Of a DNA stretch of 64,000 nt, positions 47,841 to 56,063 are shown one piece after another (within the stretch, counting starts at the first letter, position 1; every line of letters begins with the position of its first letter). The DNA comes from Geitlerinema sp. PCC 9228. GTDB lineage: Bacteria > Cyanobacteriota > Cyanobacteriia > Cyanobacteriales > PCC-9228. Under the pieces are notes generated by a model, which saw only the letters and a program-made list of their open reading frames with translations, was not told the DNA's origin and did not search any database. The stretch lies in the NCBI RefSeq assembly GCF_001870905.1, contig NZ_LNDC01000131.1, positions 1 to 64,000 on the forward strand, read 5' to 3'. Made by a program: the position numbers and the translations under genes.

Positions 47841-48182
47841 AAACGAAGTTGACGTAAACGAACGGGCAAATCGATGGAGATCGAAGATGGTGGCTTTGGG
47901 TTGGGCGGTCAAGCCAGCACTCGATCCGATTTGGCTGGGGAGAATACGGAGAAAATCTTTGTGAAGATGCGGTTTGATTCTCTTTACAATTTTGCCACTA
48001 TTGGCTGGTTGTTGCTGTACGAAGTCTCGCTGGCATTTTTAAAATAGAACCAAAGAAAATGTTTTTCTCCTGTAGGTGGGGCTATCCCCCCCGATGGAGG
48101 GGGTTGGTCGCTGCTTACCAAATCCCGATCGCGCCTTTGACGATGGTTTGACGCCCTTATTTATTTGGAAAGAATGCTAGCT
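47841..48182. other. 342-bp divergent intergenic region
   Basis: Between mfd (minus) and the small plus-strand gene. CCCCCCGATGGAGGGGG near 48090-48106 forms a short hairpin. No gene or RNA recognised. Confidence 0.35.
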
Positions 48183-48518
48183 ATGTGGGAATTGCTTTTT
48201 ATTTTGGTTTTGGGATTCATGCCTCCGTTGCTGTCTTTGTGGGTGACCTACAAAACCCGAGAACGCTTGCTGGAGCGGGTTCGGATTGCCCAAGATACCG
48301 CCCCTCCCTGGCGCGGTAACAGCCAAGCGGCTTTCCCAACCCCCTACCTTGCTTCGTCGCTGCACTATCAATCTGGTATTGGCTACGTCATTGGCGACAC
48401 TTCCTGTGCTTTCAATGCGCGATCGCCCCATTTGCGCTGTGCGGTGAATCCCAGCGGACCTTGTACGGATTGTCGTTTTTACGAACCTATTGACAAATGG
48501 AACAACCAGGATGAATAA
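48183..48518 (+). CDS. small cysteine-rich protein, DUF6464-like
   Basis: 111 aa from Met 48183 (alternatives 48165 and 48174). A hydrophobic N-terminal helix (WELLFILVLGFMPPLLSLWV) anchors it, then a soluble tail with IGYVIGDTSCAFNARSPHLR and CAVNPSGPCTDCRFYEPID, whose four cysteines and RCAVNP signature fit a cyanobacterial family I recall as DUF6464. Function unknown. The Cys pattern could bind a metal or be disulfide-linked. It faces the AspH-like gene, its stop 34 bp from that gene's stop. Confidence 0.75.
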   Translation: MWELLFILVLGFMPPLLSLWVTYKTRERLLERVRIAQDTAPPWRGNSQAAFPTPYLASSLHYQSGIGYVIGDTSCAFNARSPHLRCAVNPSGPCTDCRFYEPIDKWNNQDE

Positions 48519-48552
48519 AGAATATTTGCCTGGTTGCTGTGGTTTTCTCTGT

Positions 48553-49278
48553 CTAGGATGGGGATTTTCCTTCGATTTCTTCAAACCATTTTTCCCACGT
48601 TTCGTAATTTTTCTTGGCGTCTTGCACTACGGGAGAGGCAATTAATAAATTAAACGCCAGCCAGCTAACCAACGACATGGGAAAACGCAACGGTCTGGCA
48701 ATATCTAAAAATAAAACTACGCGATATCCATCGGTTTGGTTCCAGGCTTCGTGGTAAAACGTATCGTCAAAAATTAAACTTTTTCCTTCTTCCCAATGGG
48801 CAACTTCGTTATTGACTTGGATACCACATTTTTCTTTGGGTTCCGGTACGATAACCCCCAAATGGTAGCGAATTAAATTTTTTAGTTTCCCCCGGTGTTT
48901 GGGAATGTGTTTGCCAGGGGCTAAAATCGAGAAAAATGCTACTTTTAATCCCGGAATATCTTCGAGGAGTTTGGCGGTTTGCGGGCAGCGATCGCAGTTT
49001 TTGGTGGCTTTCATGCCAAAGGCATAAAAAAAGTAGGTTTTCCAGAGGTCGTTGTTGCTGATGCGACGCTGGCGTTGGGAAATATCCTGGTAGTTGGGAA
49101 GTTTGTCTACATACTGAAGCACCTGTTCTGCTTCCTGGCGAATCACCTGCCAGTTGTCTTCTAACTTTTGTGCCCAGGGGAATTGGTCTTTGTCAAAAAA
49201 AACGCTATCTCCCACTCGGGAGTGCTGCGCCACCAATTCTTCTAATTTTTGGAAAGCACGACTTTGATAGATACTCAT
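48553..49278 (-). CDS. aspartyl/asparaginyl beta-hydroxylase family protein
   Basis: 241 aa. The C-terminal double-stranded beta helix has KVAFFSILAPGKHIPKHRGK, HLGVIVPEPKEKCGIQVNNE, KSLIFDDTFYHEAWNQTDGY and RVVLFLDIARP, placing His in KHRG and HEAW as iron ligands and an Arg in YRVVLF for 2-oxoglutarate. Family members hydroxylate protein Asp/Asn or lipid A (LpxO). Two hydrophobic residues stretches near the C-terminus (MSLVSWLAFNLLIASP) hint at membrane association. The substrate cannot be deduced. Confidence 0.88.
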   Translation of the reverse strand: MSIYQSRAFQKLEELVAQHSRVGDSVFFDKDQFPWAQKLEDNWQVIRQEAEQVLQYVDKLPNYQDISQRQRRISNNDLWKTYFFYAFGMKATKNCDRCPQTAKLLEDIPGLKVAFFSILAPGKHIPKHRGKLKNLIRYHLGVIVPEPKEKCGIQVNNEVAHWEEGKSLIFDDTFYHEAWNQTDGYRVVLFLDIARPLRFPMSLVSWLAFNLLIASPVVQDAKKNYETWEKWFEEIEGKSPS

Positions 49279-49488
49279 GGTTCTGGCGAAAAGGCTAGGA
49301 AATAGGGCGTTACCAATAAAACCGTTTTGGTTTTCCGACGAGGCAATCTTACCACGAACCTGCTCTCGTTATTGATATTGGTTGCATCCCAGGGGCTATC
49401 TGTTTAAAGACCCTATTTCCTATTTGTCTTTGTCAATACTATCGGCTCTTGGTCTAGCCATTACTACGGGAACCTGGCTGTTCCCAAG

Positions 49489-49509
49489 CCCCGTCGCTTT
49501 AGCGCGGGG
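49489..49509. repeat. solo IS605-type end hairpin
   Basis: CCCCG-t-CGC-TTTA-GCG-CGGGG. It has the same layout as the hairpins flanking the TnpB element (CCCCG-t-CTC-TTTA-GAG-CGGGG at 55965 and 57367), with a compensated CGC/GCG change in the stem. No tnpB sequence is beside it, so it is a solo end or a chance homologue of one. Confidence 0.5.
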
Positions 49510-49549
49510 TCAGTGACCCTCTTTGGCGAAAGCCGCAATCACCTGCCAA

Positions 49550-49885
49550 CTACAGGAGATTTTCCAGTTCGGCGCGCAGGGAGGGTAAATCCCCCACTTT
49601 CGCTACCAAAAGGTTTTCTGCCCCCGCATCATCCAAACGTGCTTTCCAAAAGGATACTTGTTCGGGATTTTGCATCCAATAGTTAATGGTTGCCTGTCGC
49701 ACCAGGTTCATATCCCAGTCTTTTCCTTGGGAAATATTATCAATGGTTCTCAGGAAAGCATCAAGAGAACATTCATAACTGCCAATATATTCGATTCCTG
49801 TTTTTTTATTCTTTCTTAATGACTGTTGCTCGTTGAAAAAGTGCAACACTGAAGAGATGCCAATCATTTCAAAAATATATTTCAT
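49550..49885 (-). CDS. small protein of unknown function
   Basis: 111 aa: FEMIGISSVLHFFNEQQSLR, EYIGSYECSLDAFLRTIDNI, DMNLVRQATINYWMQNPEQV and a leucine-rich end. Soluble, no signal, no known domain. It lies 40 bp from the solo hairpin at 49489-49509. The region 49886-50160 upstream holds no clear promoter. Could be a gene of recent origin or of mobile-element context; its codon use is somewhat more AT-rich at the start. Confidence 0.6.
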   Translation of the reverse strand: MKYIFEMIGISSVLHFFNEQQSLRKNKKTGIEYIGSYECSLDAFLRTIDNISQGKDWDMNLVRQATINYWMQNPEQVSFWKARLDDAGAENLLVAKVGDLPSLRAELENLL

Positions 49886-50160
49886 GGCTTTCTCCTAAAA
49901 CCATCCCAGATCGCAGTATCAAAGTGTCTACTTGTCCATCATTCTACCATTACACTGGTTGGACATTGTATAGAAAGGTACAAGCAACTCTACTAGAAAA
50001 TGGTGCCAAAAAAATGCACGCGATCTCTATATTTTCCGAAAAAATTAAACTTTTATTTATATTTTTTATAGCTTGCGCACTTTTTTGGGATGGCAATGAA
50101 AGGAGCTAGATTACCTGGGGGCGCTGGAGAAATTTGGTCAAATTTGATAAAATTTGATAC

Positions 50161-50718
50161 ATGAGAATTTACGGCAATCGCAAATTAAAAACCATTCCCG
50201 GACAACAAGTACGTCCCACCGCTGCTAAAGTTAGAGAAGCTGTGTTTAACATCTGGCAAGATCGGGTTGTGGGATGTTGCTGGTTGGATTTGTGCGCTGG
50301 AAACGGTTCCATGGGGGCAGAAGCTTTGTGTCGTGGCGCTCGATGGGTGGTAGGCATTGAAAAATGGGGCAAGGCTTGCCAAACGGTGAAGCAAAACTGG
50401 CAACAGGTAGCGCCTGCGGGCAGCCAATTTGAGGTAATTCGGGGCAATGTGGTAGCGAAGTTGCCGCAACTGGCAGGAACCTCCTTTGACCTAATCTATT
50501 TCGATCCTCCCTATCGAGAAAATTTATACCAGCCGGTTTTACAAGCGATCGCTACTCACCACCTCCTCGCTGCCGGTGGAGAACTCGCCGTGGAGAGCGA
50601 TGGCGAGCTAAGCTTTGGTGGTTGGTTGCCGGAAACGTTGGCGGTTTGCCGGCAAAGAGTGTACGGAGATACCACGGTCAGCTTTTTCCAACCGGTCGCG
50701 ATGGGAAAGGAGGCTTGA
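50161..50718 (+). CDS. rsmD: 16S rRNA (guanine966-N2)-methyltransferase
   Basis: 185 aa. RIYGNRKLKTIPGQQVRPTA, REAVFNIWQDRVVGCCWLDL, then motif I CAGNGSMGAEALCRGA and the catalytic FDPPYRENLYQPVLQAI identify the RsmD family. It methylates G966 of 16S rRNA during ribosome assembly. The stop TGA lies inside a hairpin shared with the convergent petG gene. The ATG at 50161 is the first Met; upstream lies an AT-rich stretch (TTTGATAAAATTTGATAC) that probably contains the promoter. Confidence 0.93.
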   Translation: MRIYGNRKLKTIPGQQVRPTAAKVREAVFNIWQDRVVGCCWLDLCAGNGSMGAEALCRGARWVVGIEKWGKACQTVKQNWQQVAPAGSQFEVIRGNVVAKLPQLAGTSFDLIYFDPPYRENLYQPVLQAIATHHLLAAGGELAVESDGELSFGGWLPETLAVCRQRVYGDTTVSFFQPVAMGKEA

Positions 50719-50738
50719 GGGGAAGCCATCTTCCCCTC
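50717..50738. terminator. convergent hairpin between rsmD and petG
   Basis: GAGGGGAAG-ccat-CTTCCCCTC, a nine-base perfect stem that starts within the rsmD stop codon and ends 13 bp before the petG stop. It likely ends transcription of both genes, though no long T-run follows. Confidence 0.6.
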
Positions 50739-50750
50739 CCAACGGAACAT

Positions 50751-50864
50751 TTAGCGTTCCAGAGGATTGTCGCGTTGGTAGTCTTGGTAGGCTTTGACAA
50801 ACAAACCGGCTAGGGTAATCAAAATCAAGCCCAAAACAATACCGGATAGAAGAGGTTCTACCAT
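50751..50864 (-). CDS. petG: cytochrome b6f complex subunit V
   Basis: 37 aa: [20 protein letters not shown] is followed by [17 protein letters not shown], the PetG sequence. One membrane helix spans about residues 5-27. It stabilises the b6f complex in the thylakoid membrane. The gene is too short for most gene finders. An AAGGAGT ribosome-binding site lies seven bases before the ATG. A CytM-like gene starts 207 bp upstream on the opposite strand. Confidence 0.95.
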   Translation of the reverse strand: MVEPLLSGIVLGLILITLAGLFVKAYQDYQRDNPLER

Positions 50865-51071
50865 AGATACTCCTTAAGAAACCAATGGCTGCAACATATA
50901 TGTAGTCCGTTTGCCATTGTAGCAAGGTTTGGTCGCTCGGAAGCGCCGTCTCTCCCTCGTCCCAGATCGAGTTGCCAGCAAATAGATATTGCCTAGCCAG
51001 CAGTAAAGATTTTAAACTATCTTGTAAATAATAAAGTTTTTTGTAGATCCCTTTATTAATGCAAATTTGTT

Positions 51072-51452
51072 TTGAATAAACCATCGATCCAAACCGAGAC
51101 GGAAAACCAGTTGCCTGCAACGGTCGCGATCGCTTTAATCGTGGTCGGTGCGATCGCTGTAATCGTGTTTGGCATTTACCAGATTCAAACCTCCGATCCT
51201 TATATAGAGAGCGTTCTAGCCACCGAGGGCGACCCCATGCGCGGTCATGCCATCTTTCAAATGAACTGTGCTGGCTGCCACGGTTGGCGCAAAGACGGTC
51301 GTGTGGGGCCTAGTTTGGAGGGCGTTTCCGAACGCAAATCCGACAAGGAGATTATCCACCAAGTCATCAGCGGCGAAACACCCCCCATGCCTCAATTTCA
51401 ACCCAAACCCCAAGATATGGCCGATTTATTAAGTTATTTAAAGAAACAATAA
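51072..51452 (+). CDS. CytM-like membrane-anchored c-type cytochrome
   Basis: 126 aa with a TTG start at 51072 (no in-frame ATG upstream of the helix). One membrane helix (VAIALIVVGAIAVIVFGIYQ) near the N-terminus anchors a single-haem domain: C66-A-G-C69-H70, then DGRVGPSLEGVSERKSDKEI and the axial Met in TPPMPQFQP. This matches CytM of cyanobacteria, whose role in respiration and photosynthesis is debated. A start at TTG is unusual and should be checked. It is divergent from petG. Confidence 0.82.
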   Translation: MNKPSIQTETENQLPATVAIALIVVGAIAVIVFGIYQIQTSDPYIESVLATEGDPMRGHAIFQMNCAGCHGWRKDGRVGPSLEGVSERKSDKEIIHQVISGETPPMPQFQPKPQDMADLLSYLKKQ

Positions 51453-51499
51453 GCAATTTGGCAATCTGATGAAATTTTCATAACATTCGCCCCTGGTTG

Positions 51500-53278
51500 C
51501 TATCCACCAGTTTGAAACTGTTGGGCGCAAAACCGAGCATAGCGACCCTGCAACCGTAGCAATTCCTCGTGATTGCCCGATTCCACAATTTTCCCTTTTT
51601 CCAAAACCAAAATGCGATCGCTGCGCAACACAGTTGCCAAACGATGGGCAATAATAAACACCGTACGGGATTGGTGATGGGAATCTTCCCCGCCAGCAAT
51701 CAACCGTTCCAAAGCTTGCTGTACCAACGCTTCCGACTCCGAATCCAACGAAGAAGTGGCTTCGTCAAGAATTAAAATGCGCGGATCGAGCAACACCGCC
51801 CTAGCAATAGCAATGCGCTGTCGCTGACCCCCCGATAAATTGGCACCGCGTTCTCCCACCCAGGTATAGTAACCATTAGGCAGCTGACAAATAAAATTGT
51901 GGGCATTGGCAACTTTCGCCGCCTCCTTCACTTCCTCCAGAGAACGCTCTGGCTGGGAAAAAGCGATATTATCCGCGATCGTACCAGAAAACAGAATCGT
52001 ATCCTGGGGCACAATCCCAATTTGACGGCGGAGACTGCCGAGGGTGACATCGCGAATATCGATGCCATCCACCAAAATCTGACCCTCCGTGGGGTCGTAA
52101 AACCGGCTAAGCAAACTCATCGCCGTACTTTTGCCAGCGCCACTCATCCCTACCAAAGCAATAATTTCCCCCGGCAATGCCAATAAATTCAGGTCTTCCA
52201 AAACCCACGCCTGGTTGCCGTTGCTGTGGGGATAGGCAAAATACACGTGATTGTATTCCACTTTCCCAGAGAGGGTTGGTAGTTCCATGGCATGGGGTTT
52301 TTCCACCACCGAAGCCGGCACCGCCAGCAGTTCAAAAATCCGGTCTACCGACGCTTCCCCCTGTTTAAACTCGTTGTAGTTGTTGGTGGTAATGGAAATG
52401 GGGTCGATGAGCAATGCCACCGCTGCTACGTAGCTCACAAAATCGCTGGCGGTGAGGTTGTTTTGGGCAATTTGCCATCCTCCCAAGAAAAATAGAAAAA
52501 TGACGCTCACCGCTTCCAGAAAGCCCACTACGACAAATTGAAAGGCTTTGAGCTGTTCGGTGATATATTTGGTACGGCGGTTGCGTTCTGCTTCTTGGGC
52601 AAACCGAGAAAGTTGGTACTGTTGGGCATTAAATCCTTGAATGACCGAAATACCGTTGAAGGATTCCGTTAGCAATGCGGAGAGATTGGAAATGCGGTTT
52701 TGGCTGCGGCGGGCAAAATTGAGTAGCTGGTTGCCAAAATATCCGATGAGAGTTGCCATGAGGGGGGCAACAACGAGGGTAGCGACGGTTAGCTGCCAGT
52801 TGATATAGAACATATATCCCAAAACCACCACCAGTTGCAGGATGGAAGGGATAAATTGATGGAACACTTTGTTGATGACTTCGCCGATGCGGTCGATGTC
52901 TTCGGTGAGGCGGTAGGAGAGGTCGCCGGTTTGGGTTTGGGAAAAGTAGCTGAGGCTGAGTTGGGAAAGATGGGCGTAGGTTTTCAGGCGCAGGTCAAAG
53001 GCGATCGCGAGGGCAGCTTTGGCCATTAAAGCATCTTGCCCGTATTGTACCGCACCCCGTACTAAAAAAATTATAGCTGCCAAACCGGCCAATTGCGCGA
53101 TCGCGGTAATATCGCCAGCGCCAATATAAGAGGCCATTCGCCCGGCGAGGGAAGCCAAAATCGGCCAAAATATGGTAAAAGCCAGGGTACAGGCAAAGGC
53201 TTGGGCAATGGTTTTTCTTTGGGTTTTCAGATAGGGAAGCAGTTGGAAATAGTTGGTTGCCCCGAAACGTTTTTTCAT
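51500..53278 (-). CDS. ABC exporter, MsbA-like (fused permease and ATPase)
   Basis: 592 aa. Six membrane helices cover about residues 1-330; the ATPase has Walker A VGMSGAGKST, Q-loop IGIVPQDTILFSGTIADNIA, signature ANLSGGQRQRIAIARAVLL and Walker B PRILILDEATSSLDSESEAL. Half-transporters of this type act as homodimers and export lipids, polysaccharides, peptides or drugs. Substrate unknown. The stop is 47 bp from the cytochrome stop, convergent. No partner gene is adjacent. Confidence 0.93.
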   Translation of the reverse strand: MKKRFGATNYFQLLPYLKTQRKTIAQAFACTLAFTIFWPILASLAGRMASYIGAGDITAIAQLAGLAAIIFLVRGAVQYGQDALMAKAALAIAFDLRLKTYAHLSQLSLSYFSQTQTGDLSYRLTEDIDRIGEVINKVFHQFIPSILQLVVVLGYMFYINWQLTVATLVVAPLMATLIGYFGNQLLNFARRSQNRISNLSALLTESFNGISVIQGFNAQQYQLSRFAQEAERNRRTKYITEQLKAFQFVVVGFLEAVSVIFLFFLGGWQIAQNNLTASDFVSYVAAVALLIDPISITTNNYNEFKQGEASVDRIFELLAVPASVVEKPHAMELPTLSGKVEYNHVYFAYPHSNGNQAWVLEDLNLLALPGEIIALVGMSGAGKSTAMSLLSRFYDPTEGQILVDGIDIRDVTLGSLRRQIGIVPQDTILFSGTIADNIAFSQPERSLEEVKEAAKVANAHNFICQLPNGYYTWVGERGANLSGGQRQRIAIARAVLLDPRILILDEATSSLDSESEALVQQALERLIAGGEDSHHQSRTVFIIAHRLATVLRSDRILVLEKGKIVESGNHEELLRLQGRYARFCAQQFQTGG

Positions 53279-53374
53279 CAGCGATCGCGCAACATGGATT
53301 TCGCAAACGATATCGAATTCATGTTTCCCATCTTCCCATATCTAGCTGCGATCGCTCCATTCTCCCTACCTTCC

Positions 53375-55054
53375 TCATTCTCTCCATCTCTCAATTTCCC
53401 TATCTAACAACTCTTGCTCTGGTTCTTCGTCTTCTCGATCCTCTTCCTCTTTTTCCTCGTTCTCAGTTTCTTCCAGCAACTCCTTCACCCGATTTTGAAC
53501 TTCCGCATGGGATTCGACACCTTCATAGGCATAGCGGTTGTAACCGTAGCGAAGAATCAAGCTTTCCAGATAGCGAACCCGATTTCCCGTGTCTGGGTGG
53601 GTGGAAAAGAACGTCGGCGGCGACCCTTTGGAAGCTTTCAGTTCGTAAAGCGTTGCCATCACATCCCGCAAACCATCCGCCGCGTATTTGGTATTGGCAA
53701 GCAAACGAGTACCGAAAATATCCGCTTGTCGTTCTTGGTCGCGGCTGTAGTCGAGTGCCAGTAAGTTAGAAACGATATTGCCAAAGGGAACAAATCGAGC
53801 AACGCCGGAAATCAAGTTATTTCGGGTGGCTTGTTGGAAACCGTGAGACAAAACTGTGTGAGCGAGTTCGTGCGCCAGCAAACCGGCTAGTTCCGCCTCG
53901 GAGTCAGTTTCTAAAATAGCGCCAGCGTTGATGAAGATTTTACCGCCGGGAAGGGCAAAGGCGTTGAGATCTTTATTTGATATAACATGGAATTCATATT
54001 CAAAATCCCGCCCCGTGTAAGTAGCTAGCTCCTCTCCCATGTTTTGTACGTAACTGGTTACTTTTTCATCTTCTACCATGGGCAAGTTATCGCGGATAGC
54101 TTTGCTGGCACGACGACCCAATGCTTCTTCTCCCCGCAGCAGCAGCAATGTGCTATCCACCGCTGGTAAGGCGGCAAAAGGGCTACCGGTGACGGCAACG
54201 GAGAGGGCACCTGTAATGGCTGTCGCGATCGCGTTTCCGGTCAGTTCGTCACGCAAGTCGCTACGGAAGTTTTTATAGTGAACTTCGGCTAGTTGTTTAA
54301 ATTCTTCAGCTTGTGGGTGTTCGGGATAAAGCAGGGCAAACTGTCTGGCGGCAATGGAAGCATCCAACCAACGTTCGTTTTCGGCAAAGGTTTTGACGGT
54401 GGCTTTGACCAGTTGCGGTTGGTCGGAATACTCCTGCATGGCTTGTTCTAAGACCAAAGCCGCTTCTTCGGGGCGTTCGTATTTTTTGAGTGCTTCGGCG
54501 TAGCGAATGTGACCGGGAATAAATTCGGGTACTTCTTTGACAAGTAATTCTAGCGGTACGAGAATTTTGGTTTGAAGGTTTTGTTCCCAACCGGCTTTGG
54601 CTTGCCGCCAGTAGACTTTGCCGGCGGGGGAGAGTTTTTCTGGGTCGCTGTAGGGTTCGGGTCGGTCGGTATAATTTTCCGCTTCTTCAGCAAAGGCTGG
54701 CTTGACTTCTCGATAGATTTTTTCGGCGGCTTCGGTATTGCCAGCTAGATACAAGCGATCGGCTTCTGCCAATCTGGAAAAGTGCGGTGGCGAAGCGGCT
54801 TCTAAGGAGTCGCTTTCTGAGTCTGTTTCCGAAGTGTCTTCCGGTTCCTCCTCTGGCGTTGGGGAAGCTTCTGGTTCGCTAGAGGATGAGGATTGATTTT
54901 GCTGTTGGTTTTCTTCTGTGGTAGCTGAGGAGGATTCGTCGGATTCGGAACTGGTTTCTGTTGTCGATGGTTCCGCGATCGCTACGGGAATCGCCATTTC
55001 TAGAGACAGAAGGCTGCCAAATGTGATTGCTAGAGAAGTACGTATAAGTTTCAT
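53375..55054 (-). CDS. M48-family metalloprotease with TPR-like repeats
   Basis: 559 aa from ATG 55054; a GTG three codons upstream is not favoured. Signal peptide, then a Ser/Glu-rich low-complexity linker. The middle part carries TPR-like helices (LYLAGNTEAAEKIYREVKPA, IRYAEALKKYERPEEAALVL). The protease domain has the zinc motif HELAH at about residues 395-399 and a further Glu ligand in SRDQERQADIFG. A very acidic C-tail (EETENEEKEEEDREDEEPEQ) ends the protein. Membrane or periplasm quality control is likely, as in BepA/HtpX relatives. Confidence 0.9.
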   Translation of the reverse strand: MKLIRTSLAITFGSLLSLEMAIPVAIAEPSTTETSSESDESSSATTEENQQQNQSSSSSEPEASPTPEEEPEDTSETDSESDSLEAASPPHFSRLAEADRLYLAGNTEAAEKIYREVKPAFAEEAENYTDRPEPYSDPEKLSPAGKVYWRQAKAGWEQNLQTKILVPLELLVKEVPEFIPGHIRYAEALKKYERPEEAALVLEQAMQEYSDQPQLVKATVKTFAENERWLDASIAARQFALLYPEHPQAEEFKQLAEVHYKNFRSDLRDELTGNAIATAITGALSVAVTGSPFAALPAVDSTLLLLRGEEALGRRASKAIRDNLPMVEDEKVTSYVQNMGEELATYTGRDFEYEFHVISNKDLNAFALPGGKIFINAGAILETDSEAELAGLLAHELAHTVLSHGFQQATRNNLISGVARFVPFGNIVSNLLALDYSRDQERQADIFGTRLLANTKYAADGLRDVMATLYELKASKGSPPTFFSTHPDTGNRVRYLESLILRYGYNRYAYEGVESHAEVQNRVKELLEETENEEKEEEDREDEEPEQELLDREIERWRE

Positions 55055-55421
55055 AGTCGCCACACCGCAACTTGGATTAATTCTATTGTATCCAGACGCA
55101 TCGACTCGTGTGGAAGTTGCTTTTTGGAACTGGGATGTGCGTCTATTGCGGAATTTACGGAGTTGGAAGTGGTATTTTGGTTATCGCGATCGCATTTTCT
55201 TAAGGTTTTTGTCACCAAGGGCGTATTTCTGCGATCGGAGACGCTTGGCGATCGCAGAATTGCAAATGCTAGGTAGAACCAACGAATCGTTCGCTTTCCA
55301 ATGGATGTTATCGATGGTAAAGCCAACCGAAATTTACTCACTTCTTTGCTGAAACCAAGAAGTTGGGCGAATTTATATTTTTATAGTATGGTTGGTTGGT
55401 GACGTTTCCCATTAATTTGCG
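55055..55421. other. 367-bp divergent intergenic region
   Basis: Between the M48 protease (minus) and the excalibur gene (plus). HIP1-type sites (CGATCGC) recur. No gene or RNA recognised. Confidence 0.35.
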
Positions 55422-55787
55422 ATGAGCTTGCAACGGTTTCTAGCAACTTTTTTGGCAGGATTGCTGGTTGGTTTTGCGATCGCGATGCCAGGCGCATCTG
55501 CTGGCAGTTCCTTAGATATTTCTTCTACCAACGTAGCTCAAACCAATTTTTTCCAGCAAACTTCCAGAAGCGATCGCGGTTCTTCTGGCAATCCACAACA
55601 GAAAAGCGATCGGAGTAGCCGCAGCAAATCTAAATTAGATAATTTGCCAGCTTGCGCATCTACCGACTGCAATTGCTCGGATTTTCGCACCCAACAACAA
55701 GCACAGCGGGTTTTAGAAGCATTTTCCGGCGATCCCCACCGCCTCGATGGCGATAAAGACGGCGTTGCTTGCGAACGTTTGCCATAA
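55422..55787 (+). CDS. exported excalibur-domain protein
   Basis: 121 aa. Signal peptide ([20 protein letters not shown]) cleaved near ASA. A Ser/Gln/Arg-rich low-complexity linker follows. The C-terminus is an excalibur domain: [20 protein letters not shown], then [18 protein letters not shown] with the D-x-D-x-D-G-x2-C calcium-binding loop. The domain is common in exported bacterial nucleases and envelope proteins; no nuclease part is present here. Function unknown. It lies just upstream of the TnpB element. Confidence 0.88.
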   Translation: MSLQRFLATFLAGLLVGFAIAMPGASAGSSLDISSTNVAQTNFFQQTSRSDRGSSGNPQQKSDRSSRSKSKLDNLPACASTDCNCSDFRTQQQAQRVLEAFSGDPHRLDGDKDGVACERLP

Positions 55788-55828
55788 AATTAAATTTCGT
55801 GGTTTCGCTCTCGATCGCTTCATGGAAA

Positions 55829-55978
55829 ATGGAACTTGAAACTTTAGAAAAACACGATGTTATTTTTGTTTCCCAAAACAACAAATATGCCTATACTGTG
55901 GAATTGATGCGTCGTTGGGTAGCTGGCGAGTTTCCCACACGAGCAATAGACGTAGGCTTGGTAGCCCCGTCTCTTTAG
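55829..55978 (+). CDS. short frame ended by the TnpB-element hairpin
   Basis: 49 codons in frame: MELETLEKHDVIFVSQNNKY then AYTVELMRRWVAGEFPTRAI ending VGLVAPSL. Its stop codon TAG (55976-55978) lies inside the left-end hairpin (55965-55985), the same position as in tnpB itself. Possibly a host gene cut by the insertion, or element-derived. No domain recognised. Confidence 0.3.
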   Translation: MELETLEKHDVIFVSQNNKYAYTVELMRRWVAGEFPTRAIDVGLVAPSL

Positions 55979-56051
55979 AGCGGGGCGGAAAAGCCTGTGA
56001 GCGACTTTAGTCGCCTAGTGCCTATCATGATGCGGATCGTTCATATTCTAC

Positions 56052-56057
56052 TATAAT
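56052..56057 (+). promoter_or_regulatory. -10 element TATAAT before tnpB
   Basis: A perfect TATAAT ends seven bases before the tnpB ATG (56064), so a transcript starting at the usual distance would be almost leaderless. A -35 box is not obvious. Confidence 0.45.
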
Positions 56058-56063
56058 TAGCTT

